A stretch of 64,000 nucleotides of DNA from Streptomyces lateritius. Lineage in GTDB: Bacteria > Actinomycetota > Actinomycetes > Streptomycetales > Streptomycetaceae. Each line of letters opens with the position of its first letter. The stretch's first letter is position 1. The translations under genes and the position numbers were made by a program. The stretch lies in contig NZ_BMTO01000006.1 of the NCBI RefSeq assembly GCF_014649715.1, positions 66,982 to 130,981 on the forward strand. Direction: 5' to 3'. Positions 52,894 through 61,260 of this stretch are shown one piece after another. The notes beneath the pieces are model-generated. The model saw only the letters and a list, made by a program, of their open reading frames with translations, was not told the origin of the DNA and searched no databases.

Positions 52894-53523
52894 TCAGTCG
52901 TTCGGGACGGTCTCGTAGCGCGGCGTACCCTCGGCCATCTGCTTCAGCGCGTCCTTACGGTCCCGCTTGGAGAGCCGGTCGATGTACAGGTAGCCGTACA
53001 GGTGGTCCGTCTCGTGCTGGAGGCAGCGGGCGAAGTAGCCGGCACCGCGGACCTTGATCGGGTTGCCCTGCGCGTCCTGGCCGCGGACGACGGCGTAGTC
53101 GGGGCGGGCCAGCTCGGCGTAGGCGGTCGGCACGGACAGGCAGCCCTCGTTGGACTCGTCCAGGACCCGCAGCTCGGCCGGCAGCTCCTCCAGGACCGGG
53201 TTGACCACGACACCGGTGTGCCGCACGCCCTCGTCGTCCGGGCAGTCGTAGACGAAGACCTTGAGGTCCACGCCGATCTGATTGGCGGCCAGGCCGACGC
53301 CCTCGGCCGCCTTCTGGCTGGCGAACATGTCGTCGATCAGCGCCGCGAGCTTGTCGTCGAACTCGGTGACGTCCTTGCACTCCCGGTGGAGCACCGGGTT
53401 GCCGACGACCGTGATCGGGCGCGCCGTGCCACGCTCGCGGTACGCGAGCTCCCGCGCCTCGCAGTCCTCCGTGTCGACGACGAACCCGTCGTTGATCTGC
53501 TCGTCCGTCTCCTGCTGCGCCAT
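52894..53523 (-). CDS. def: Peptide deformylase
   Basis: A 209-residue metalloenzyme that removes the formyl group from new proteins. The three family motifs are [17 protein letters not shown] and [11 protein letters not shown], giving the Cys and two His metal ligands and catalytic Glu. A 45-residue N-terminal extension precedes the core, common in actinobacteria. It is convergent with nrdB across a strong terminator. ATG 53523 has no alternative nearby. Streptomyces carry several paralogues, so it need not be the essential copy. Confidence 0.95.
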   Translation of the reverse strand: MAQQETDEQINDGFVVDTEDCEARELAYRERGTARPITVVGNPVLHRECKDVTEFDDKLAALIDDMFASQKAAEGVGLAANQIGVDLKVFVYDCPDDEGVRHTGVVVNPVLEELPAELRVLDESNEGCLSVPTAYAELARPDYAVVRGQDAQGNPIKVRGAGYFARCLQHETDHLYGYLYIDRLSKRDRKDALKQMAEGTPRYETVPND

Positions 53524-53583
53524 GTCCGCCGCACGCCTTCCTAGAACCCCGGTAATCGATCCCGTACAGCCTACGGGCAGCCG

Positions 53584-54564
53584 TCAGCAGACTTCTTCGA
53601 GATCCCGCCACTCACGGCTGTCGGGGCTGTCCGCGACCCACCCGTCGAGGAGCCCGCGGACCAGGCCGACGGGCGCCGCGATGCCGCACTCGCGCTCGGG
53701 GACCCACAGCTCGCCGGGCGAGCGGTGGCCCAGCGGTCCGGGGTGGCCCGGTTCGCTGTGGTCGTGGGGGTCGAGGTGCTCGCCCTCGCCCTCGGCGCTC
53801 GGCATGGTCGACTCCGAGCAGGCGCGGCAGAGCAGGCGGACCGAGGACGACCAGTCCTCGGCGGCGAAGCCGGCGTCGGCGGCGAGCTGCTCCAGCGCGT
53901 CCCGGTCGGCCTCGGTGGCGGCCTCCAGGAGGACCACCCAGGTCGGGACGGGTGACGGGGCCCACAGCTCGATCTCGTCGAAGACGGGATAGGACGGCCC
54001 CGCGGTGGTGGTCCGCTCGCCGTTGGGCACTCCGTCGTGCAGGACGACCTCGCCCCAGCGGCGGCCGGAGGACGGCAGCGGGATGGAGAGGACCTCGATA
54101 CGGGCCGGGTCGAGCCTGCGGCCCCACACGACCTCGGCCTCGCCCTCGGGCGAGAGCCGGACGGCGGCGCTGCCCAGGTCCATCCCGGCCGGCTCCCCGG
54201 TGCCCGCGGAGGCCCCGGGCACCTTCAATCCGTACGCCTGCCAGGCGCGGCGGGCCAGCGGCCAGTCCTGGAGCGCGGTGGCCGCGATGCCGACGTTCCA
54301 CCAGTCCGGGGCGCCGGTCTCCTTGTCGAGCAGCGCGACGGCGCGCAGCCCGGCGGCCCGCGCCTGCTCCCAGTCGTGCCGGAACTTGTGCAGCAGCGCC
54401 AGGTTGAACCAGGACTCCGAGAGCCAGGGCTCCAGGTCCGCCGCGCGCGTCAGCAGCGCGCCCGCGTCCTCGTACCGGCCGTCACCGATCAGCGTGAACG
54501 CGCGGTCGGTGGCCTGCCGCCACGAGGCGGAGGGCCGATGCCGTACCTTCCCGAAGATCCTCAC
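53584..54564 (-). CDS. Tetratricopeptide-repeat protein
   Basis: A 326-residue protein. The N-terminal 110 residues form about three TPR-like helical pairs (AFTLIGDGRYEDAGALLTRA, SESWFNLALLHKFRHDWEQA). A beta-rich middle follows (RIEVLSIPLPSSGRRWGEVV), then a segment with VRLLCRACSEST and a His/Asp-rich stretch (EGEHLDPHDHSEPGH) that could bind metal. The role is unknown, probably protein-protein interaction. It lies between def and the HD-domain gene on the same strand with its own start. Confidence 0.85.
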   Translation of the reverse strand: MRIFGKVRHRPSASWRQATDRAFTLIGDGRYEDAGALLTRAADLEPWLSESWFNLALLHKFRHDWEQARAAGLRAVALLDKETGAPDWWNVGIAATALQDWPLARRAWQAYGLKVPGASAGTGEPAGMDLGSAAVRLSPEGEAEVVWGRRLDPARIEVLSIPLPSSGRRWGEVVLHDGVPNGERTTTAGPSYPVFDEIELWAPSPVPTWVVLLEAATEADRDALEQLAADAGFAAEDWSSSVRLLCRACSESTMPSAEGEGEHLDPHDHSEPGHPGPLGHRSPGELWVPERECGIAAPVGLVRGLLDGWVADSPDSREWRDLEEVC

Positions 54565-54643
54565 GTTTCCCGCCTGCCGGTCGCTTCACCCTCTTGTTCG
54601 CATCCAACCATGCCCGGTTGGACGCGCGCTCATTACCCATGGG

Positions 54644-55903
54644 TTACCCAGGAGGGACGGGGGCGATGCTCCCCGCTCCGTCACCGCGTGCGAGGACGCG
54701 GGCCAGGGATTCGACGACCTCGGGGTGGTGGTCGCGGGCGGTGGCCAGGCGGAGCCGTTCCAGGGCGGTGAGCGCCCCGCAGGCACTGCCGGCGGCGAGG
54801 TCGTCGTAGGCGTTGACGGTACGGACGATCCGGGCGGGCAGGGGCTGCTCGTGGTACGGGTCGGCCTGGCGCTCCACGATGACGGCCACGGCGGCCGGGA
54901 CGCCGGTCTGGCGGACGACGGCGCCGCCGAGGAGCGCGATCCGGCGCTGCTCCTCGGCCGGGAGGAGAGCGGTGGCGCCCTCGGGCACCGGGTCGACGAG
55001 GGAGAGCTGCCCGATGTCGTGCATGAGCGCCGCGTACTCCAGGACGGTCAGGTCGGGCTCGGAGAGGCCGAGCTCGCGCCCGACGGCGCCGCTCAGGGCC
55101 GCGACGCGGCGGGCGTGCCCGGGAGAGGTGTAGCCGGCGATCTCGGTGGCGCGGGCGAGGGACGCGATGGTCTGCCGGTTGGTGGTGCGCACGGCGGTGA
55201 ACCGGCGGAAGGAGACCTGGGTGAGGAGGAGCGGGACGCAGAAGACGGGCAGCGCCCACAGCCCGGCGACGGCCACGCCGAGGGCCATCACGGCGCCGGT
55301 GGCGCAGACGGCGGAGCCGATGCCGAGGAGGGCGCGCAGCTCCTCTCGGAGCAGGGGGCCGTAAGGGTAGCCCTTGCGGGCGCGGAGCATCAGGGCGGCG
55401 AGCACGGCGTCGCACAGGGCGGTGAGCAGGAGCAGGAGGAGCAGGAAGAGGGCGTAGGAGGGACCGTGGCCGAGGACGGTGGTGACCGCGCCGGCGTTGT
55501 AGAGCGGCTGGAAGCAGAGGGCGGCGAAGCCGACGCTGAGGATGCGCCGGGCCAGGTGGTCGAGGTCGGGGCCGCTGCCGCGGGCGATGTGCGGGACGAG
55601 CCCGGCGAGTCCGCCGGCGACGACGACGGCGACGATCTGGAGGACGCCGTGGCTCGTGCCGCCGCCCGCGCTCTCGCCGAGCAGGGCGTACGCGAGGGCT
55701 CCGGCGGAGGCGAGCGGCGCGGGCTCCCTGTCACCGGGCAGGGCGCCGCGGCGGGCGAGCTCGCCGAGCGCGATGAGGACGCCGAAGGCGAGGGCGTGGC
55801 CGGGCTCGTCGACGCCGTTCCAGAGGGTGGAGGCGAACCCGGCGAGCGTGAGGGCGAGCGCGGCCGCGCGAACCGCGCCGGGAATCGCGCCTCCGGCCCT
55901 CAC
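54644..55903 (-). CDS. Membrane HD-domain protein with degenerate HD-GYP motif
   Basis: A 419-residue protein. About 200 residues of hydrophobic helices (LGVLIALGELA-like and LFLLLLLLLTALCDAVLAAL) are followed by an HD domain. That domain has ATEIAGYTSPGHARRVAALS and LEYAALMHDIGQLSLVDP, so the HD pair is present. The GYP signature is missing: where HHExxDGxGYP should stand the sequence is VERQADPYHEQP. It may be a non-catalytic partner of the canonical HD-GYP protein upstream, with which it overlaps by GTGA (start GTG 55903). Cyclic-di-GMP hydrolysis is therefore doubtful for this one. Confidence 0.82.
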   Translation of the reverse strand: MRAGGAIPGAVRAAALALTLAGFASTLWNGVDEPGHALAFGVLIALGELARRGALPGDREPAPLASAGALAYALLGESAGGGTSHGVLQIVAVVVAGGLAGLVPHIARGSGPDLDHLARRILSVGFAALCFQPLYNAGAVTTVLGHGPSYALFLLLLLLLTALCDAVLAALMLRARKGYPYGPLLREELRALLGIGSAVCATGAVMALGVAVAGLWALPVFCVPLLLTQVSFRRFTAVRTTNRQTIASLARATEIAGYTSPGHARRVAALSGAVGRELGLSEPDLTVLEYAALMHDIGQLSLVDPVPEGATALLPAEEQRRIALLGGAVVRQTGVPAAVAVIVERQADPYHEQPLPARIVRTVNAYDDLAAGSACGALTALERLRLATARDHHPEVVESLARVLARGDGAGSIAPVPPG

Positions 55904-57648
55904 GCCCGCCCCCGCCGCGGCGGGGCCGCGTGGCCTGCCCGGCCGCCGGCGGCCCGGTCCTCCTGTCCGGCCGCTCGGCGGGCCCCGGCGGGCCCATGGC
56001 CGGCTGCCGGGACCGCCCCCTCCCGGGACGCGGAACCGGACGCCGGGACCTGCCGCCCCGGGGGCACGTGACCAGACGCCGGGGCCTGCCGCCCCGGGGG
56101 CGCGTGCCCCGGGGCGGGGACCGCCCCGTCCGGGGACACGGGGCCCGGTGCCCGGACATCCCCCGCCCGGAACGCGGGACCGGACGCCGGGGTCTGCCTG
56201 CCCGGGGGCGCGGGGTCGGGCGGGCGGGTCTCGGGGGTCCGGGTGCGCGTCGGAGGGACGTCGGTCTCCGGCGGGCGGGGCTCGTCGGCGGTGACCGCCG
56301 ACGACCAGCCGTACCGGTCGAGCGCCCTCACCAGCGCCCGTACCATCCGCGGGTCGAAATGCGTGCCCGCGCACCGCTCCAGCTCCGCCACCGCCTTCTC
56401 CACCGGCCGCGCCCGGCTGTAACAGCGGGTCGACGTCATCGCGTCGAAGGCGTCCGCGACCGCCACGACCCGGGCGAATTCGGGGATCTGGGCCCCGCTG
56501 AGCCCATACGGATAGCCGCTGCCGTCCATCCGTTCGTGGTGGTGGAGGATCGCCGACCGCGCCTCTCCGAGGAAGCCGATCCCCCGGACCATCTCGTGTC
56601 CGTACTCCGGGTGCAGCTCGATGATCCGGCGCTCCTCCGGGGTCAGGGGTCCGTCCTTCCGCAGCACCCGGGTCGGCACGCCGAGCTTCCCCACGTCGTG
56701 GAGGATGCCGGCGAACCGCACCACCTCCAGGCGGTCCTCCTCCATCCCCAGCTCACGGGCGATCAGCACGGAGGCGCGGCCGACCCGTTCGCTGTGTCCG
56801 CGGGTGTACCTGTCCTTGATGTCGACGGCCTGGACGAGGGCCCGGATCGTCGCCCGGTGCGCGGCGTGCTCACGGTGGTACTGGGCGAAGACCCAGCAGG
56901 AGATGTACATCGGCAGCAGGACGAAGAGCGCGGCGACGGGACCGTACGTGCTGCGCCAGAGCACCGCCATCATCAGTCCGGCGAGGCCGTGCACCGCGTG
57001 CGGGGCGAGGGCCCGGCCGAGCCCGCGCCAGGCGGTCCGCGGCGGAACCCCCTCGGCCGCGGTCCTGACACCGCCGTCGAGCGCGGTCAGGACCAGGCAG
57101 AAGGTGAGGGCGCAGGCCGCGGCGGGGAGCAGGACGTACGGGAAGTCGGGGTGGTGCGGTCCCCCGCCGAGGGCGAGCCGGCCGTCCAGGGCGCCCGCGA
57201 CCATCGCGGCGGCCCAGACGGCGATCACGAGCTGGGCCGTCCGCCACGCCCGGCGTACCCCGGCCGGCCGTCGCTCGACGCGGGCGAGGAGCGCGCCCGG
57301 CAGCGCGGTGAGCGCGGCGGCGGAGGGCGGCAGCAGCAGCGCGGAGCTGAGCAGGACCGGGAAGAAGGAGCCGGCCCCCATGGGCGCCGAGCCGCCGAGC
57401 GCCCTGCCGAGCAGCCGGCAGTGGGTGGGCAGCTCGCAGACGGTGTACAGGGCGGCGAGCAGCGCGACGGCGCTCCAGGGGGTCTGCGCGCCGGGGCGCA
57501 GCGCCGGCAGGACGCACCCGGCGGCGCCGAGGAGGGCGCAGCCGATGTATACACGTGCCGCAGGTGGAATCGCCTTCACGCCCATCACGCGGGTCACGCT
57601 AGCGAGTTGGGCGGGGCGGGCGGGCCGACGGCGGCTGATTCGCACCAT
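55900..57648 (-). CDS. Membrane HD-GYP cyclic-di-GMP phosphodiesterase
   Basis: About 582 residues. Six or seven membrane helices lie N-terminally. The HD-GYP domain follows (about 265-440) with GHSERVGRASVLIAREL, FAGILHDVGKLGVPTRVL and HHHERMDGSGYPYGLSG, the full signature for cyclic-di-GMP hydrolysis. A disordered Pro/Gly tail contains imperfect repeats (PPGRQAPASGH, PPGRQVPASGS). Streptomyces HD-GYP proteins at this locus have been linked to development. The start is uncertain: ATG 57648 is used, with TAGATC (57665-57670) a possible -10 giving a near-leaderless mRNA; ATG 57585 is an alternative. Confidence 0.85.
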   Translation of the reverse strand: MVRISRRRPARPAQLASVTRVMGVKAIPPAARVYIGCALLGAAGCVLPALRPGAQTPWSAVALLAALYTVCELPTHCRLLGRALGGSAPMGAGSFFPVLLSSALLLPPSAAALTALPGALLARVERRPAGVRRAWRTAQLVIAVWAAAMVAGALDGRLALGGGPHHPDFPYVLLPAAACALTFCLVLTALDGGVRTAAEGVPPRTAWRGLGRALAPHAVHGLAGLMMAVLWRSTYGPVAALFVLLPMYISCWVFAQYHREHAAHRATIRALVQAVDIKDRYTRGHSERVGRASVLIARELGMEEDRLEVVRFAGILHDVGKLGVPTRVLRKDGPLTPEERRIIELHPEYGHEMVRGIGFLGEARSAILHHHERMDGSGYPYGLSGAQIPEFARVVAVADAFDAMTSTRCYSRARPVEKAVAELERCAGTHFDPRMVRALVRALDRYGWSSAVTADEPRPPETDVPPTRTRTPETRPPDPAPPGRQTPASGPAFRAGDVRAPGPVSPDGAVPAPGHAPPGRQAPASGHVPPGRQVPASGSASREGAVPAAGHGPAGARRAAGQEDRAAGGRAGHAAPPRRGRA

Positions 57649-57678
57649 CGGGTGATACAAGCTGATCTATGTGTGAAG

Positions 57679-57705
57679 GCCGCCGCGAACGGATCGCGGC
57701 GGCCC
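57679..57705 (-). terminator. Terminator after sigR-rsrA
   Basis: Perfect 11-bp stem (GGCCGCCGCGA at 57679-57689 with 57695-57705) and five-base loop, 27 bp past the rsrA stop and before the HD-GYP gene. Confidence 0.82.
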
Positions 57706-57731
57706 TCAGACGCGTGCGGGGTGTGGGAGGG

Positions 57732-58031
57732 TCACTCCTGGGCGGTCGCCGTCACGTCCTCGTCGGGCACCAGCTGGCCCGAGCGGATGAGATCGATCCG
57801 GCCCATCACCTTGGCCCGCAGATCGGTGGGCACCTCGTCACTGCCGCAGCAGCGCTTGACGAGCTTCTTCACCGCCTGTTCCAGGCCGTACTTCTCCAGG
57901 CACGGGGAGCACTCCTCGAAGTGGACCTCGAACTTGGTGCAGTCGCTGTCGGGCATCTCATGATCGAGGAACTCGTAGAGATGATCCAGGACCTCTGAGC
58001 AATCCGTCTCGTGCGGCTCTCCGCAGCTCAT
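57732..58031 (-). CDS. rsrA: Redox-sensitive anti-sigma factor RsrA
   Basis: A 99-residue zinc anti-sigma factor. Cys3, Cys11, Cys31, His37, Cys41, Cys44, Cys61 and Cys62 all stand where they do in the S. coelicolor protein, including the HxxxCxxC motif (HFEECSPC). Disulfide formation, chiefly Cys11-Cys44, expels zinc and frees SigR. ATG 58031 overlaps the sigR stop as ATGA. It acts in the cytosol as the thiol-oxidation sensor of the operon. Confidence 0.96.
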   Translation of the reverse strand: MSCGEPHETDCSEVLDHLYEFLDHEMPDSDCTKFEVHFEECSPCLEKYGLEQAVKKLVKRCCGSDEVPTDLRAKVMGRIDLIRSGQLVPDEDVTATAQE

Positions 58032-58849
58032 GAGCCCGAGCCTTTCAGATCGTTCGACGACTCTCCGGCGCCCGCGGGAACGAGCCCGCGGTCGCGGGCG
58101 TAGTCCTCGAGCATGCCGCGCAACTGGCGGCGGCCCCGGTGCAGTCGGGACATCACCGTACCGATGGGTGTCCCCATGATGTCCGCGATCTCCTTGTACG
58201 CAAAGCCCTCTACGTCCGCCAGGTAGACGGCGATGCGGAATTCCTCGGGGATCGCCTGAAGCGCTTCCTTCACGTCGGAGTCCGGCAGGTGGTCGAGGGC
58301 CTGCGACTCGGCGGAGCGCAGTCCGGTCGACATGTGCGACTCGGCGCGGGCGAGCTGCCAGTCCTCGATCTCCTCGGCAGCGCTGCGCTGGGGCTCACGC
58401 TGCTTCTTGCGGTACGAGTTGATGAAGGTGTTGGTGAGAATGCGGTACAGCCACGCCTTGAGGTTGGTGCCCTCGCGGAACTGGTGGAAGGAGCCGTACG
58501 CCTTGGCGTACGTCTCCTGCACGAGATCCTCGGCGTCCGCGGGGTTACGCGTCATCCGCAGCGCGGCGGAGTACATCTGGTCGAGGTAGCCGAGGGCGTC
58601 CCGCTCGAAGCGCGCGTTGCGCTCCGCGGTCGTCTCCTCGGGGCCTTCGTCGGTCCCTGTGTCGGTCCCAGTGACCGGACCCACCTCCTCCAGCGCTGCG
58701 GCGAACCCGAATGCGGACCCGCTCGTTTCGGAGGATAGACGAGGAACCGCTCCGCCCGCCGCCCGAATAGGGGCGACCTTGGCCGCGGGCAGCACCGTCC
58801 ACTCGAGGTCAGCGGCCTGCGGACGCGCGGGGCAGATGGTCGAACCCAT
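58028..58849 (-). CDS. sigR: ECF sigma factor SigR, long form included
   Basis: Region 2 is [20 protein letters not shown] and [13 protein letters not shown]; region 4 is [20 protein letters not shown] and [19 protein letters not shown]. SigR directs thioredoxin, mycothiol and proteolysis genes in response to disulfide stress. ATG 58849 gives 273 residues; GTG 58684 (VGPVTGTD) starts the standard form exactly 55 residues later, the same extension length as the unstable SigR' isoform of S. coelicolor. A SigR-type promoter directly upstream would yield the long form under stress. Overlaps rsrA. Confidence 0.96.
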   Translation of the reverse strand: MGSTICPARPQAADLEWTVLPAAKVAPIRAAGGAVPRLSSETSGSAFGFAAALEEVGPVTGTDTGTDEGPEETTAERNARFERDALGYLDQMYSAALRMTRNPADAEDLVQETYAKAYGSFHQFREGTNLKAWLYRILTNTFINSYRKKQREPQRSAAEEIEDWQLARAESHMSTGLRSAESQALDHLPDSDVKEALQAIPEEFRIAVYLADVEGFAYKEIADIMGTPIGTVMSRLHRGRRQLRGMLEDYARDRGLVPAGAGESSNDLKGSGS

Positions 58850-58895
58850 GCGACGGACTCCCTCTTCCTTTGCTCTTCACACCGACATGCGTCAC

Positions 58896-58921
58896 AACCG
58901 TGGTCGCTTGCTCGGCATTCC
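58896..58921 (-). promoter_or_regulatory. SigR-dependent promoter of sigR
   Basis: On the minus strand GGAAT (58921-58917) and GTT (58898-58896) are separated by exactly 18 bases, the SigR consensus. The transcript would start about 40 bases before ATG 58849 and so encode the extended isoform. Confidence 0.85.
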
Positions 58922-58926
58922 CGCCG

Positions 58927-59562
58927 TCAGGAGCGGAGTGACGCGACCCACGAGGAGACCTCGCGGGTGATCAGGTCGAGGGCTTCGTCCTGGGTGAGGG
59001 ACGCCTTCTTGGGGACGGCGAAGCCGTGATCGCCGTACGGCACCTCGACGAGCCTGTGATCGCCTCCGGGGAACTCCCCGGGCTTGCCGAAGGGGTCGTT
59101 GCCGCCCTGGACGACGAGGGTGGGCAGGCCGGTGCCGAGGAGTTCGCCGGCGCGGGACCGCTCTGGCCTGCCCGGCGGGTGCAGCGGGAAGCTCAGGGCG
59201 AGCACGGCGGCGGCGCCGAGCTCCGCGCCGGTGCGGCAGGCGACCCGGGCGCCGGCGCTGCGGCCCCCTGCGATCACCGGCAGCCCGGGCTTCTCCAGGG
59301 CGGGCCAGAGGCCGCGCCAGCCGGTGTCGAGGGTCTTGGGCGCGGGCGCCAGCTTCTTGCCGGCCACCCGCCAGGGCTGCTCCACGAGGGCGACGGTCAC
59401 CCCCTCGCCGGGCAGTGCGGCGGCGAGGGCGGTGAGATCCCGGGCCTCGATCCCGCCGCCGGCGCCGTGTCCCAGGGCCAGCACCGCCCATGGCTTCTTT
59501 CCGGCGTGCCAGTTGATCCGCGCGTCCCCGGCTTCCGTCCCCACGATCTCCGTACGACTCAT
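58927..59562 (-). CDS. Alpha/beta hydrolase-fold protein
   Basis: A 211-residue hydrolase of the dienelactone-hydrolase / KANL3-Tex30 group. The oxyanion region is LALGHGAGGGIEARDL, the nucleophile elbow is IAGGRSAGARVA (Ser), with candidate Asp in VVQGGNDPFGKPGEF and His in YGDHGFAVP. Substrate unknown, probably a small ester or lactone. Its stop is 6 bp from the SigR-dependent promoter of sigR, so sigR may also be read through from this gene. Start ATG 59562. Confidence 0.87.
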   Translation of the reverse strand: MSRTEIVGTEAGDARINWHAGKKPWAVLALGHGAGGGIEARDLTALAAALPGEGVTVALVEQPWRVAGKKLAPAPKTLDTGWRGLWPALEKPGLPVIAGGRSAGARVACRTGAELGAAAVLALSFPLHPPGRPERSRAGELLGTGLPTLVVQGGNDPFGKPGEFPGGDHRLVEVPYGDHGFAVPKKASLTQDEALDLITREVSSWVASLRS

Positions 59563-59593
59563 GGGCCCATCCTGCCGCGCGGGCCCGCAGGGC

Positions 59594-59625
59594 GCCGGAA
59601 CGCCGAGGTGCCGGAACGCCGAGGC
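59594..59625 (+). repeat. Tandem 16-bp duplication
   Basis: GCCGGAACGCCGAGGT (59594-59609) is repeated directly as GCCGGAACGCCGAGGC (59610-59625), filling half of the 64-bp spacer between the SRAP and hydrolase genes. Confidence 0.7.
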
Positions 59626-59626
59626 G

Positions 59627-60442
59627 TCAGAACAACGTGCCGATCTCCGGCCCCTCCAGCTCCTCCAGGAGCTCCGGGCCGTTGTTGCGGACGTTGCTCA
59701 CCGCCGTCGCCACCGGGTAGGCGCGGAGGAGGCCCGCCGACGGGGGCGCGAGGAGGCCCTTGAGCTCGTCGGTGTCGGTGCGGCGCGGGTCCAGCCACGC
59801 GTCCCACCGGTCCGGCGTCAGCATCAGCGGCATCCGCGGGTGGATCTCGGCGAGCGACCGGGGACCCTCCTCCGGCGCCACGCCCAGCGGCCCCTTGTCG
59901 GCCTCGGTCGTGAGGACGGAGCACGTCACCCACCACGCCGCCGGGTGGTCGTCCGGCAGGGTGGGGTCCCGCCAGAACTCGTAGAGCCCTGCCATCGCGA
60001 AGACCGACCCGTCCGCCGGAGTCACGAAGTACGGCTGCTTCCGCGGCCGCTTCTTCTTCCCCTCGACCTCCAGCTCCCGCTCGCCCGCCCCGGTCACCCA
60101 CTCGTAATAGCCGTCCGAGGGGAGGATGCAGCGGCGCGCCTGGAACGCCCGCCGGAACGAGGGCTTCTCGTCCACCGTCTCGGCCCGCGCGTTGATCATC
60201 CGGGCCGCGCCCTCGGGCGTCTTGGACCAGGACGGCACAAGACCCCACTTCAAGGTCCGCAGCTGGCGAACCGGGCGCGGTGATCCCGCGTCTTTCACAG
60301 GACGCTCCAGAACCGCGTGGACCTCCTTGGTGGGGGCCACGTTCCAGTCCGGAGCCAGGGTCTCCTCGGGCTCCCACTTCTCGACCTCGAAGATCCCTAC
60401 CAGGTCCTCGGGCCTACGACTCGCCGCATACCGTCCGCACAT
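59627..60442 (-). CDS. SRAP-family (HMCES/YedK) abasic-site-processing protein
   Basis: A 271-residue SOS-response-associated peptidase. It begins MCGRYAASRRPEDLV; removal of Met exposes the catalytic Cys2 that crosslinks to abasic sites in single-stranded DNA. Other family residues are in APDWNVAPTK (Asn), INARAETVDEKPSFRRAF, RCILPSDGYYEW (Glu) and IHPRMPLML (His). It protects abasic sites during replication. ATG 60442 is forced by the need for Cys at position 2. No LexA box is visible in the 103-bp upstream region. Confidence 0.93.
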   Translation of the reverse strand: MCGRYAASRRPEDLVGIFEVEKWEPEETLAPDWNVAPTKEVHAVLERPVKDAGSPRPVRQLRTLKWGLVPSWSKTPEGAARMINARAETVDEKPSFRRAFQARRCILPSDGYYEWVTGAGERELEVEGKKKRPRKQPYFVTPADGSVFAMAGLYEFWRDPTLPDDHPAAWWVTCSVLTTEADKGPLGVAPEEGPRSLAEIHPRMPLMLTPDRWDAWLDPRRTDTDELKGLLAPPSAGLLRAYPVATAVSNVRNNGPELLEELEGPEIGTLF

Positions 60443-60545
60443 ACGTGCCACACTGCCACTCCCACCAGTCGCCCGACCACCACCCCTCAACGACGGTGCT
60501 TCGCACGGGCCCCGTCCGAGCCGAGCCGAGGAGCCAGTCCCCAAG

Positions 60546-61232
60546 ATGACCGAAGTCCTCGGCACGCAGCCCGCCCCCGAACTGTGGCTCGTGATCGTGA
60601 CCGCGCTCGCCGCCCTCGCGGCCACCGCGCCCCGCGCGACATGGCGCCTGTCGCGCAACGCCGTCACCATCGCCCACGAGGGTGGCCACGGCCTGATCGC
60701 CCTCCTCACCGGCCGCCGCCTCCAGGGCATCCGGCTGCACTCGGACACCAGCGGGCTCACGGTCAGCCGCGGCCGCCCCACCGGCATCGGCATGATCCTG
60801 ACCGCCGCCGCCGGCTACACCGCTCCGTCACTGCTCGGCCTCGGCGGCGCCTGGCTGCTCGCCGCCCACCGGATCACCCTCCTGCTGTGGGTGGCCACGG
60901 CGCTGCTGCTGGTCATGCTGGTGATGATCCGCAACGCGTACGGCGCCCTCACCGTCGTCCTCACCGGTGGCGCCTTCCTCCTGGTCTCCTGGCTGACCGG
61001 ACCGGACGTGCAGTCGGCGTTCGCGTACTCCGTCGTCTGGTTCCTGCTCCTCGGCGGGGTCCGTCCGGTCTTCGAGCTCCAGGCCAAACGGCGGCACGGC
61101 GGAGCGCCGGACTCCGACGCGGATCAGCTCGCCCGCCTCACCCACGCCCACCCGGTGATGTGGCTCTTCCTCTTCCACGCCGTCTCGATCTGTTCCCTGA
61201 TCGGCGGCGGTCGCTGGTTGCTGGGGCTGTAG
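60546..61232 (+). CDS. M50-type membrane metalloprotease-like protein
   Basis: A 228-residue membrane protein with about six helices. The zinc motif HEGGHGLIALLTGR (HExxH type) lies at the end of an amphipathic helix near residue 45, as in M50B-like proteases. GYTAPSLLGLGGAWLLA could hold the following part of the active site, but the usual NxxPxxxxDG motif of site-2 proteases is not seen. It may therefore cleave a membrane substrate or be an inactive relative. GAGGAG precedes ATG 60546. The aroA gene follows by 28 bp on the same strand. Confidence 0.82.
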   Translation: MTEVLGTQPAPELWLVIVTALAALAATAPRATWRLSRNAVTIAHEGGHGLIALLTGRRLQGIRLHSDTSGLTVSRGRPTGIGMILTAAAGYTAPSLLGLGGAWLLAAHRITLLLWVATALLLVMLVMIRNAYGALTVVLTGGAFLLVSWLTGPDVQSAFAYSVVWFLLLGGVRPVFELQAKRRHGGAPDSDADQLARLTHAHPVMWLFLFHAVSICSLIGGGRWLLGL

Positions 61233-61260
61233 TCGGTGTGGGCCCCACTAAAGTGAGGGC

